A stretch of 5,652 nucleotides of DNA from positions 1-5,652 of the forward strand of contig JAISTN010000078.1 in the NCBI GenBank assembly GCA_031272565.1, read 5' to 3'. This stretch comes from Bifidobacteriaceae bacterium (lineage in GTDB: Bacteria; Actinomycetota; Actinomycetes; Actinomycetales; WQXJ01). Positions within the stretch are counted from its first letter, which is position 1. Each line of letters starts with the position of its first letter. The notes beneath the pieces are model-generated. The model did not search any database. It had not been told where the DNA came from and saw only the letters and a list, made by a program, of their open reading frames with translations. Positions 1-5,628 of the stretch are shown in pieces. Position numbers and translations under genes: made by a program.

Positions 1-737
1 CCCCGGCCCTTGGCCCAGCGGATAATCTCAACCGAACCGGCCGTCGAAACATGGCAAACATGCAGCCGCGAACCGACGTGTTCAGCCAGCAGCACGTCCC
101 GGGCGATGATCGATTCTTCGGCCACCGCCGGCCAGCCGGCCAACCCCACATCGGCCGACACGATGCCCTCATGCATCTGGGCGTTTTCGGTCAGGCGCGG
201 CTCCTGCGCGTGCTGGGCTACAACGCCGTCAATACCTTTGACATACTCCAGGGCCCGGCGCATCAAGACCGGGTCCGCCACACACTTGCCATCATCGGAA
301 AAGACCCGCACGCGGGCGGCCGAATGGGCCATGGCGCTCAGTTCCGCCAGGCGCTCCCCCGCCAGCCCCACCGAGACCGCGCCCACCGGGCGCACATCGA
401 CATACCCGGCGTCTTTACCCAGGCGCCAGACCTGTTCCACCACGCCAGCCGTGTCCGCCACCGGCAGGGTGTTGGCCATGGCGTGGACGGCCGTGTAGCC
501 GCCGGCCGCCGCCGCCCGCGAGCCGGATAGCACCGTCTCCGCGTCCTCGCGGCCCGGTTCGCGCAGGTGGGTGTGCAGGTCGACCAGGCCAGGCAGGGCG
601 ATCAGCCCGCCGGCGTCGATCACGCTGGCGCCGTCCACCCGCACCCGGGCTCCAACTCTCAGGATCTGGCCCCGCACCAGGGCAATGTCCTTGACTTCGC
701 CGGAGGGCAACGTTGCCCCCTTGATGATGTAGTTCAC
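1..737 (-). CDS. pyrC: dihydroorotase, class I (3' part cut off by window edge)
   Basis: Catalyses reversible cyclisation of N-carbamoyl-L-aspartate to dihydroorotate, the third step of pyrimidine synthesis, in the cytoplasm. The frame is open from a GTG at 737-735 to the left edge: 245 residues plus two bases of an enzyme usually about 430 residues long. Visible motifs are the metal-binding HTHLREPG (H55, H57, substrate Arg R59), MANT (87-90), FSDDG (146-150, metal-ligand Asp of class I enzymes), QHAQE (H176) and HVCHVST (H229). All expected active-site residues of this part are present. The GTG is preferred because it overlaps the pyrB stop (GTGA, 734-737), has GAAGG seven bases upstream, and the protein aligns with the family from MNYIIKGA. 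It is the third gene of the pyr operon; further pyr or car genes may follow beyond the window. Identification is secure. Confidence 0.96.
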   Translation of the reverse strand, partial: MNYIIKGATLPSGEVKDIALVRGQILRVGARVRVDGASVIDAGGLIALPGLVDLHTHLREPGREDAETVLSGSRAAAAGGYTAVHAMANTLPVADTAGVVEQVWRLGKDAGYVDVRPVGAVSVGLAGERLAELSAMAHSAARVRVFSDDGKCVADPVLMRRALEYVKGIDGVVAQHAQEPRLTENAQMHEGIVSADVGLAGWPAVAEESIIARDVLLAEHVGSRLHVCHVSTAGSVEIIRWAKGR

Positions 738-1702
738 GCTGCCACCTTCCCCTTGGCGCCGGTCATTGTCAGGTACAGCACCGCCATCCGCACCGCCACG
801 CCGTTGGCCACCTGTTCCACGATCACCGACCGGGCGCCATCGGCCGCCCCGCTGGTGATCTCCAAGCCACGGTTCATGGGGCCAGGGTGCAGCACGATGG
901 CGTGGCGCTGCAACGCGGCCAGGCGGGCCTCATCCAGGCCGTAGTCGCGGGTGTATTCCTGCGGTGAAGGGAAGAAGCCGCCGCCGGCGGCGGACATCCG
1001 TTCCTTTTGCACCCGCAGCATCATCAATGCGTCCGGCGGCGCCTCCCGCAAGGCCTGATCCAGGTCGTAATAGACCCCGCAAGGCCAGGTGTCCACGCCA
1101 ATGGGCAACAGCGTGGCCGGCGCCACCAATGTCACCTTGGCGCCCAAGGTGGTGAACAGGTCCACCCCGGAACGGGCCACCCGGGAGTGCAGCACGTCGC
1201 CCACAATCATGATGCTGAGCCCGTTCAAGTCCTGACCCACCGGCGTTGGCCCCATCAGGTGGCGGCGCATCGTCATGGCGTCCAGCAGCGACTGGGTGGG
1301 GTGCTGGTGAGTGCCGTCCCCGGCGTTGATGACGCAAGCGTCGGTCCAGCCGGCGTGGGCAATGTTGTAGGGCGCGCCGGAAGCGTAGTGCCGCACCACG
1401 ATGGCGTCGGTGTGCATGGCGCCCAACGTCAGGACGGTGTCCTTGAGTGATTCGCCCTTCGACACCGAGGAGCCCTTGGGCGAAAAGTTGATGACGTCGG
1501 CGGACAGCCGCTTGGCCGCCGTTTCGAACGAAATCCTGGTCCGGGTCGAATCCTCGAAGAACAGGTTGACCACGGTTTGGCCCCGCAGCGTGGGCAGCTT
1601 CTTGACTTCCCGGGCCTGGGTGGCCGCCATCTCTTCGGCGATGTCCAGGATCTGGATGGCCTGGTCCCGGGTCAGGTCCTGGGCGGACAGCAGGTGTTTC
1701 AC
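734..1702 (-). CDS. pyrB: aspartate carbamoyltransferase catalytic subunit
   Basis: Transfers the carbamoyl group of carbamoyl phosphate to aspartate, the committed step of pyrimidine synthesis. The 322 residues match the usual catalytic-chain length. The carbamoyl-phosphate motif FFEDSTRTR lies at 48-56. The KGES loop (82-85) carries the lysine supplied to the neighbouring active site of the trimer. HPTQ (134-137), the HSRVARS segment (172-178), the aspartate-binding RVQKER (230-235) and HPGPMNRG (272-279) all follow in family order, so the enzyme looks intact. The start is GTG, overlapping the pyrR stop as GTGA (1699-1702), with GGAGGG six bases upstream, so translation is probably coupled to pyrR but can also initiate on its own. 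No regulatory subunit gene (pyrI) is visible, as expected outside enterobacteria and archaea. Distinguished from ornithine carbamoyltransferase by the KGES and HPTQ context. Confidence 0.98.
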   Translation of the reverse strand: MKHLLSAQDLTRDQAIQILDIAEEMAATQAREVKKLPTLRGQTVVNLFFEDSTRTRISFETAAKRLSADVINFSPKGSSVSKGESLKDTVLTLGAMHTDAIVVRHYASGAPYNIAHAGWTDACVINAGDGTHQHPTQSLLDAMTMRRHLMGPTPVGQDLNGLSIMIVGDVLHSRVARSGVDLFTTLGAKVTLVAPATLLPIGVDTWPCGVYYDLDQALREAPPDALMMLRVQKERMSAAGGGFFPSPQEYTRDYGLDEARLAALQRHAIVLHPGPMNRGLEITSGAADGARSVIVEQVANGVAVRMAVLYLTMTGAKGKVAA

Positions 1703-2262
1703 CGTTCGCCCTCCGTCCGCTGAATCAGCACCACGTCGGTGCCGTCGGTTTCCTGCAGCTTGACGGTCACCCGCTCGTCCGCGGCCGTAGGCAGGTTCTT
1801 GCCCACGTAGTCGGCCCGGATCGGCAATTCGCGGTGGCCCCGGTCCACCAGCACGGCCAGCCGCACGGCCTTGGGCCGCCCGATGTCGGCGATGGCGTCC
1901 AGCGCCGCCCGGATGGTCCGGCCTGAATAGAGTACGTCGTCAACCAGCACCACGGTGGCGCCGTCGATCCCGCCGGGTGGGATGCGGGTTGCCCCCAAGG
2001 GCCTAATCGGCCCCCGGTTGAGGTCGTCACGGTACATCGTGACGTCGAGTTCGCCCAGCGAACGGCCAGCCTCCCAGCCGGCTTCGATGCCGCCGATGAC
2101 GTCCGCCAGGCGGGCCGCCAGCGGCACGCCGCGGGTCGGAATGCCCAACAGCATCAACCCGGCCGCACCATGGTTCTTCTCCAGGATTTCGTGGGCGATG
2201 CGCTGCAACGCGCGGGAAATGTCTTGACCAGTCAGCACCTCGGTGCCGGCGCCTACCGCCAT
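1699..2262 (-). CDS. pyrR: PyrR, uridine-nucleotide-sensing RNA-binding regulator of pyr genes (uracil phosphoribosyltransferase fold)
   Basis: PyrR binds pyr mRNA leaders when UMP or UTP is plentiful and lowers pyr expression; many members also have weak uracil phosphoribosyltransferase activity. The protein is 187 residues, against 181 for the Bacillus subtilis protein. Motifs: [10 protein letters not shown] (40-49), DVTMYRDDL (73-81), the PRPP loop [13 protein letters not shown] (104-116), and the PyrR-typical [19 protein letters not shown] (141-159), which plain phosphoribosyltransferases lack. I chose the ATG at 2262 because AAGGAGG sits nine bases upstream. A GTG at 2289 would add nine arginine-rich residues, but it lies inside the predicted leader hairpin, upstream of this ribosome binding site. 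It is the first gene of pyrR-pyrB-pyrC. Its leader carries a good match to the PyrR RNA-binding element, so autoregulation is inferred. Whether this copy has enzymatic activity cannot be read from sequence. Confidence 0.96.
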   Translation of the reverse strand: MAVGAGTEVLTGQDISRALQRIAHEILEKNHGAAGLMLLGIPTRGVPLAARLADVIGGIEAGWEAGRSLGELDVTMYRDDLNRGPIRPLGATRIPPGGIDGATVVLVDDVLYSGRTIRAALDAIADIGRPKAVRLAVLVDRGHRELPIRADYVGKNLPTAADERVTVKLQETDGTDVVLIQRTEGER

Positions 2263-2271
2263 GGCAGACCG

Positions 2272-2278
2272 CCTCCTT
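2272..2278 (-). promoter_or_regulatory. ribosome binding site of pyrR
   Basis: AAGGAGG, a strong match to the anti-16S sequence, ends nine bases before the ATG at 2262. It fixes the pyrR start. Its first five bases (AAGGA) are predicted to pair with UCCUU at 2307-2303 in the leader structure, which would hide it from the ribosome. Confidence 0.85.
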
Positions 2279-2307
2279 CCCCGCCTCACGGGACGGGCCT
2301 TAAAGGA
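2272..2307 (-). promoter_or_regulatory. predicted PyrR-binding RNA element in the pyr leader
   Basis: On the minus-strand transcript, the upper stem CCCGUC (2297-2292) pairs with GGCGGG (2285-2280) through five Watson-Crick pairs and one U-G pair. It closes a hexaloop CCGUGA (2291-2286). Below it is a five-base, mostly purine bulge on the 5' side (UAAGG, 2302-2298) opposite a single G. A lower stem follows, UCCUU (2307-2303) with AAGGA (2278-2274). The order lower stem, 5' purine-rich bulge, upper stem, hexaloop CNGNGA is the known PyrR-binding architecture. The primary sequence also fits the consensus core RUCCNGNGAGGY. No terminator or antiterminator follows before the start codon, so repression would act on translation, as reported for mycobacterial PyrR. 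This is inference from sequence. Confidence 0.78.
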
Positions 2308-2324
2308 TGGATGAAGCGTGTCTA

Positions 2325-2352
2325 AGCTTAGCCCTGGTCACCCGGTTCTCAA
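2325..2352 (-). promoter_or_regulatory. candidate sigma70-type promoter of the pyr operon
   Basis: TTGAGA (2352-2347) and TAAGCT (2330-2325), spaced by 16 bases, fit the actinobacterial housekeeping pattern (TTGAnn, TAnnnT). Predicted transcription start is about 2317-2319, giving a 55-57-base leader just long enough to hold the PyrR element. It is the best candidate in the gap, but no start site has been mapped. Confidence 0.55.
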
Positions 2353-2363
2353 CTACCGACAAG

Positions 2364-2393
2364 CCGCCCTTGGCGGGCCGGCTGGCGCCGGCC
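2364..2393 (-). terminator. two adjacent GC-rich hairpins before the pyr promoter, possible terminator
   Basis: Reading the minus strand, GGCCGGC (2393-2387) pairs perfectly with GCCGGCC (2382-2376) around a GCCA loop. It is followed immediately by CCGCC (2376-2372) with GGCGG (2368-2364) around AAG. The two share base 2376, so they cannot both fully form. CUUGUC follows rather than a true U-run, so intrinsic termination is uncertain. The position, between nusB and the pyr -35 box, suits a terminator separating the two operons. Confidence 0.4.
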
Positions 2394-2475
2394 ATAGAGG
2401 TGATTCAACTCTTGTTGACGGCAGCCGAGCCCCCTGTCAGTGCCCGCTGCGTTCTTGGGCGCACCCACAGGCGCT

Positions 2476-2509
2476 CCGCCCTGAGCCTTGCGGGGCATCT
2501 CACAGGCGG
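2476..2509 (-). terminator. imperfect hairpin downstream of nusB, weak terminator candidate
   Basis: CCGCC (2509-2505) pairs with GGCGG (2480-2476), and UGAG (2502-2499) with CUCA (2485-2482). Small bulges separate the two stems, and the loop is 13 bases. It lies about 35 bases after the nusB stop. No U-tract follows. It could help end the efp-nusB transcript or be chance in GC-rich DNA. Confidence 0.25.
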
Positions 2510-2543
2510 CTGCCTCACTGTCGACTTAGGAGTATGAAACCTC

Positions 2544-2969
2544 TTAGACGAGGGTCGGTTTCAGGGTCGACAGGCGGCCTAGCACGCCACTGATGAAATT
2601 GGGCGACTTGGCGGTCGAAAGCAGGCCGGCCAGGTCGGCCGCCTCACCCAGCACCACCTGATCGGGCACGTCATCCACGAACACCACCTCGAAGGCGCCC
2701 AGGTACAAGATGGCGCGGTCCACCGCGGCCATCCGGTCGCGCGCCCAGCCGTGGGAGTAGGTGTCCAGCCATTCGCCAATCTGGTCGAAGTGTTGGGCCA
2801 CCCCGCGGACCAGGAACTCGGTGTAGGCCGGCACCGGGGCGGGCCGGTCCGTCACGTCCTGCTGGGCCAGGCGCTCTTCAAGCAACGCCAACGGGGCCAA
2901 CCCGCGCTGATCGGCCTCAAAGAGCAGTTCGACGGCCCGCTGCCGGGCCTGCCGCCGTTTGGAGGTCAC
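2544..2969 (-). CDS. nusB: transcription antitermination factor NusB
   Basis: NusB pairs with NusE (ribosomal protein S10) on boxA RNA and supports antitermination of rRNA transcription. The all-helical protein has 141 residues, normal for the family. Recognisable parts are [13 protein letters not shown] at 8-20, the [13 protein letters not shown] helix at 83-95, [11 protein letters not shown] at 100-110 and the C-terminal [10 protein letters not shown] at 121-130. The last usually reads FVNGVL; here Asn is Ser (S127). The GTG start overlaps the efp stop as GTGA (2966-2969). I see no ribosome binding site in the preceding 20 bases, so initiation probably depends on ribosomes finishing efp. 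In several actinobacteria a bldD-like gene follows; here the next gene is pyrR after a non-coding gap. Identification rests on these motifs plus the characteristic efp-nusB pairing. Confidence 0.95.
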   Translation of the reverse strand: MTSKRRQARQRAVELLFEADQRGLAPLALLEERLAQQDVTDRPAPVPAYTEFLVRGVAQHFDQIGEWLDTYSHGWARDRMAAVDRAILYLGAFEVVFVDDVPDQVVLGEAADLAGLLSTAKSPNFISGVLGRLSTLKPTLV

Positions 2970-3529
2970 TCGTTGACCCGGCTCAGGTACTCCCCGCTGC
3001 GGGTGTCAACCTTGACCTTGGTGCCCTGCTCCAGGAAGAGCGGCACCTGGATCTGGTAGCCGGTCTCAAGGGTGGCCGGCTTGGTGCCCCCAGTCGACCG
3101 GTCACCCTGCAGGCCGGGCTCGGTGTATGTAATCTCCAACACCACGGCGGCCGGCAGCTCGACATACAGCGGGGCGCCATCGTGCGTCGCCACCAGGGCA
3201 TCCTGGCCTTCCAGCAGGAAGTGAGCCGCGTCACCGACCGTGGCCTCGGGCACGTTGAGCTGGTCATACGTGTCCTTGTCCATGAAAACGAAGGCCTCGC
3301 CGTCGCGGTAGAGGTACTGCATGTCACGCTTGTCAACGGTGGCCGTGTCGACCTTGAGGCCGGCGTTGAAGGTGCGGTCCACCACCTTGCCAGTCAGTAC
3401 GTTCTTCAGTTTGGTGCGCACAAAGGCGCCGCCCTTGCCCGGCTTGACGTGCTGGAACTCGACCACGGTCCACAGTTGGCCGTCCAGGTTGAGGACCAAT
3501 CCGTTCTTCAGGTCATTGGTGGTTGCCAC
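2966..3529 (-). CDS. efp: translation elongation factor P
   Basis: EF-P enters the ribosomal E site and relieves stalling at polyproline stretches. The 187 residues match the usual 185-190 and all three domains: N-terminal KOW-like barrel (about 1-63), central OB domain (about 65-127) and C-terminal OB domain with the family signature around KPATLETG. The tip of domain I reads KPGKGGAF (29-36); K32 is the position modified in some bacteria. Actinobacterial EF-P that I recall has PGKGP here, so G34 is unusual. I chose the GTG at 3529: it gives the family start [10 protein letters not shown] and has GGAG six bases upstream. A TTG at 3541 overlaps that ribosome binding site and adds four residues without support. 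It is the first gene of the efp-nusB pair and is divergent from fadD. Confidence 0.97.
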   Translation of the reverse strand: MATTNDLKNGLVLNLDGQLWTVVEFQHVKPGKGGAFVRTKLKNVLTGKVVDRTFNAGLKVDTATVDKRDMQYLYRDGEAFVFMDKDTYDQLNVPEATVGDAAHFLLEGQDALVATHDGAPLYVELPAAVVLEITYTEPGLQGDRSTGGTKPATLETGYQIQVPLFLEQGTKVKVDTRSGEYLSRVNE

Positions 3530-3535
3530 TAGAAA

Positions 3536-3539
3536 CTCC
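3536..3539 (-). promoter_or_regulatory. ribosome binding site of efp
   Basis: GGAG ends six bases before the GTG at 3529 and decides between it and the TTG at 3541, which overlaps the site itself. Confidence 0.7.
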
Positions 3540-3551
3540 AAGTCTTTTCGT

Positions 3552-3568
3552 ATATGTGCCTGGCATAT
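3552..3568. repeat. short imperfect palindrome in the efp/fadD divergent region
   Basis: TGCC-T-GGCA (3557-3565) is a perfect palindrome around one base. ATATG (3552-3556) and CATAT (3564-3568) are also mutually inverted, slightly out of register with it. It overlaps the candidate -10 boxes of both divergent promoters, so it could be an operator or simply part of promoter DNA. Confidence 0.35.
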
Positions 3569-3572
3569 CTTA
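3567..3572 (-). promoter_or_regulatory. candidate -10 box for efp-nusB
   Basis: TAAGAT fits TAnnnT and would start transcription near 3560, giving a leader of about 30 bases. No good -35 hexamer is found 16-18 bases upstream, so the call rests on the -10 and position alone. Confidence 0.4.
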
Positions 3573-3582
3573 CTTGCACCTC

Positions 3583-3600
3583 ACCTACGCTTGGGTAGGT
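3583..3600. repeat. perfect 6-bp-arm inverted repeat upstream of fadD, candidate operator
   Basis: ACCTAC (3583-3588) and GTAGGT (3595-3600) are perfect inverted arms around the six bases GCTTGG. The repeat lies 27 bp before the fadD start and overlaps the possible fadD -35 TTGGGT. Size and position fit a dimeric repressor site, for example a TetR- or GntR-type fatty-acid regulator. No known consensus is matched with confidence. Confidence 0.4.
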
Positions 3601-3620
3601 TGGGGTTGGCGGCGTAAGGT
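3591..3620 (+). promoter_or_regulatory. candidate fadD promoter placing the transcript start at or next to the start codon
   Basis: TTGGGT (3591-3596) and TAAGGT (3615-3620), spaced by 18 bases, fit a housekeeping promoter. The -10 ends seven bases before the GTG at 3628, so the transcript could be leaderless. The AAGG inside the same hexamer, eight bases from the GTG, could instead be a weak ribosome binding site for a longer transcript, for example one started from TATCTT at 3566-3571. The sequence does not settle which. Confidence 0.38.
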
Positions 3621-3627
3621 CCGGGGC

Positions 3628-5448
3628 GTGAAACAGTACGCCCGGCCAGCCGTGTTTGAGACCGACCCCGCGATGACCATCACCGACCTGATGCTGGCCC
3701 GGCGTGACCGGGATCCGGCTGCCACCATGGTGGAGGACCAGGTCACGCCCGGCCATTGGGAGCCCATCTCGGCCGGCGCGCTGATAGAGCGTGTGCAGCG
3801 CATCGCCAAGGGCTTCATCGGCCTGGGCGTGGGGCACGGCGACACCGTCGGCATCATGGGCCGCACCTCGCTGGAGTGGACGTTGATTGATCTGGCGCTG
3901 TTCTACATCGGCGCCGCCGGGGTGCCCATCTATGAGACCTCTTCGGCAGAGCAGGCCACCTGGATTGTGCAGGATTCCGGCATGGTGGCAGCCGTGGCGG
4001 AGTTGGCCAAACACGCCGAGCTGATCCGTTCCGTCGAAGGCTGGGACAAGCCACTCTGGCTGCTGGAGGCCGGCGGCCTGGATGACCTGATCGCGCAGGG
4101 CTCTTCGGTCTCCGATGATGAACTGGAGGCCCGCCGCCTGGCCGTCAAGGGTGACGACCTGGCCGCCCTGATCTACACCTCCGGCACCACCGGGCGGCCC
4201 AAGGGCGTGGAACTGACCCACACCAACTTTGTAACCTCCGCCCGCAACGCGGTGGTGGAACTGTTCCACATCTGCGGCACCGGGTCGCGGTGCGTCCTGT
4301 TCCTGCCGATGGCCCACGTCTTTGCCCGCATGATCAACGTCATCGCCCTATCTTCGCCCGCCGTGCTGGGCTACGCGCCTTCGATCGCCACCCTGACGGA
4401 TGACCTGCAATCGTTCCACCCGACCTTCCTGCTGGTGGTGCCGCGGGTGTTGGAGAAGGTCTACAACGCCGCCGAACAGAAGGCCGGCCACGGCTTCAAG
4501 CTGAAGCTGTTCCGCTGGGCGGCCAAGGTCGCCATCACCTCTTCCCGGGAGCAGGATTCACGCGGCGGGCTGACACCGGTGCGCCACCTGCAGTACGCCA
4601 TCTGCCGCCAATTGGTTTACAAGAAGCTGACCAAGACGATGGGCGGGCAGTTGACCCAGGCCGTGTCCGGTGGGGCGCCGCTGGGCGAACGCCTGGCGCA
4701 CTTCTTCCGCGGCATCGGCCTGACCGTCTATGAGGGCTACGGCCTGACCGAAACGACCGCTCCCACCGCCGTCAACCCGGAAAAGCCCAACAAGATCGGC
4801 ACGGTGGGCCGGCCGTTCCCGGGCCAGGCGGTGGCGGTGGCGGACGATGGCGAAATCCTGGCCAAGGGCCCCCACATCTTCCGCGGCTACCGCGGCAACC
4901 CGGAGGCGACCGCCCTGGCCCTCCAGGACGGCTGGTTCCACACCGGCGATGTCGGCACGCTGGACGATGACGGCTTTGTCACCATCACCGGCCGGCGCAA
5001 AGAGATCATCGTCACGGCCGGCGGCAAGAACGTGGCCCCGGCCATCCTGGAGGATCGGCTGCGCGGGCACCCACTGGTGTCACAGGTCGTGGTGGTGGGC
5101 GATGGCCGGCCGTTCATCGGCGCGCTGGTGACCCTGGACTATGAGATGGTGCCAGGCTGGCTGCTGGCCCACGGCAAGTCGCCGTTGACCCCGGAACAGG
5201 CGTTGATCGACCCAGACATCCGGGCCTCTCTGGAACGGGCCGTGGAGCGCACCAACAAGGCCGTGTCCCGGGCCGAATCGATCCGCGAGTTCCGCATCAT
5301 CCCAGGTGACTTCACGGAGGCCAACGGCTACCTGACGCCGTCCCTCAAGGTCAAGCGCTCGCTGGTGTTGAAGGATTTCGCCCACGAGGTCGACCGCCTC
5401 TACGCCGAGGCCGCCGCCAAGAAAGCCCGCGGCCAAGCGGCCAACTGA
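3628..5448 (+). CDS. long-chain fatty acid--CoA ligase (AMP-forming, FadD15-like)
   Basis: Activates long-chain fatty acids with ATP and CoA to acyl-CoA through an acyl-adenylate, feeding beta-oxidation or lipid synthesis; it probably acts at the inner face of the membrane, though no membrane segment or signal peptide is seen. The 606 residues fit the roughly 600-residue FadD15-type family. ANL-superfamily motifs occur in order: P-loop YTSGTTGRPKG (183-193), VSGGAPLG (346-353), YEGYGLTET (368-376), GWFHTGD (435-441), hinge segment GRRKEIIVTAGGKN (455-468) and C-terminal LTPSLKVKR with catalytic Lys about 574. The enzyme looks complete. The GTG at 3628 is chosen; starts further upstream, such as TTG at 3523, would run through the divergent promoters and into efp and add a non-conserved leader. 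The similarity to Mycobacterium tuberculosis FadD15 is from memory, and chain-length preference cannot be read here. Confidence 0.95.
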   Translation: MKQYARPAVFETDPAMTITDLMLARRDRDPAATMVEDQVTPGHWEPISAGALIERVQRIAKGFIGLGVGHGDTVGIMGRTSLEWTLIDLALFYIGAAGVPIYETSSAEQATWIVQDSGMVAAVAELAKHAELIRSVEGWDKPLWLLEAGGLDDLIAQGSSVSDDELEARRLAVKGDDLAALIYTSGTTGRPKGVELTHTNFVTSARNAVVELFHICGTGSRCVLFLPMAHVFARMINVIALSSPAVLGYAPSIATLTDDLQSFHPTFLLVVPRVLEKVYNAAEQKAGHGFKLKLFRWAAKVAITSSREQDSRGGLTPVRHLQYAICRQLVYKKLTKTMGGQLTQAVSGGAPLGERLAHFFRGIGLTVYEGYGLTETTAPTAVNPEKPNKIGTVGRPFPGQAVAVADDGEILAKGPHIFRGYRGNPEATALALQDGWFHTGDVGTLDDDGFVTITGRRKEIIVTAGGKNVAPAILEDRLRGHPLVSQVVVVGDGRPFIGALVTLDYEMVPGWLLAHGKSPLTPEQALIDPDIRASLERAVERTNKAVSRAESIREFRIIPGDFTEANGYLTPSLKVKRSLVLKDFAHEVDRLYAEAAAKKARGQAAN

Positions 5449-5450
5449 CG

Positions 5451-5481
5451 ACCCAAGGCGGCCGGGGCGGGCCGGTGGGGT
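5451..5481 (+). terminator. hairpin just after fadD, probable terminator
   Basis: CGGCC (5459-5463) pairs with GGCCG (5470-5474) around a six-base loop. The outer arms ACCC (5451-5454) and GGGT (5478-5481) extend the stem across a small internal loop. It begins two bases after the TGA stop. There is no U-run, as is common for high-GC actinobacterial terminators. Confidence 0.42.
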
Positions 5482-5499
5482 GACTCGGGTGGTATCGAC

Positions 5500-5528
5500 T
5501 TGTCTGTGGTTGGTTGGGTTCGTAACGT
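5500..5528 (+). promoter_or_regulatory. candidate promoter reading out of the window
   Basis: TTGTCT (5500-5505) and TAACGT (5523-5528) are separated by exactly 17 bases, with a predicted start near 5535. It would transcribe the following inverted repeats and whatever lies to the right. No coding start is seen before 5652. Confidence 0.35.
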
Positions 5529-5551
5529 TCTGGCCGGACCGAGCTTCACGC

Positions 5552-5591
5552 CGATCCTGGTCAATTCCCAGCCCAGAATTGACCTGGATCG
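5552..5591. repeat. 40-bp inverted repeat with 16-base arms
   Basis: CGATCCTGGTCAATTC (5552-5567) and GAATTGACCTGGATCG (5576-5591) are inverted copies with 15 of 16 positions matching; the only break is T opposite T at the seventh base. The centre is CCAGCCCA. As RNA it makes a long hairpin with an eight-base loop. No U-run follows on either strand and the arms are AT-richer than the surroundings, so it is not a standard terminator. It could be a protein-binding or recombination site, an mRNA leader hairpin, or a bidirectional terminator. Confidence 0.85.
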
Positions 5592-5628
5592 CCCCGAGGG
5601 TCCCCGGTGGTGCCGGGCTGGCCGGGGC
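5591..5628. repeat. second GC-rich hairpin beside the 40-bp inverted repeat
   Basis: GCCCCG (5591-5596) pairs with CGGGGC (5623-5628). Inside it CCCGG (5603-5607) pairs with CCGGG (5613-5617) around TGGTG. It abuts the previous repeat, sharing base 5591. Such pairing is easier to get by chance in this GC-rich stretch. Confidence 0.4.

Noticed and set aside
10..944. Plus-strand open frames of 125-160 residues opposite pyrC
   Set aside because: The minus strand encodes a clear dihydroorotase through the same bases. These frames are arginine- and proline-rich, have no recognisable motif, and are typical antisense shadows in GC-rich DNA.
2405..2418. TCAAC-TCTT-GTTGA inverted repeat in the nusB-pyrR gap
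   Set aside because: Short arms, about 50 bp upstream of the pyr -35 box with no link to a start or promoter; too weak to call an operator.
2466..2508. CACAGGCG repeated at 2466-2473 and 2501-2508
   Set aside because: An 8-bp repeat in a GC-rich gap is expected by chance and shows no further array.
2307..2593. Plus-strand open frames of 76 and 91 residues in the nusB-pyrR gap
   Set aside because: No family motif and no good ribosome binding site. They overlap the pyr promoter and the end of nusB on the other strand, whose regulatory explanation is stronger.
3523..3627. N-terminal extension of the acyl-CoA ligase from a TTG at 3523
   Set aside because: It would run through the divergent promoters and into the efp start, and its 35 residues do not resemble the family. 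GTG at 3628 gives the expected length.
3529..4317. 262-residue minus-strand open frame opposite the start of fadD
   Set aside because: The plus strand carries conserved ligase motifs here, including the P-loop; the antisense frame has none.
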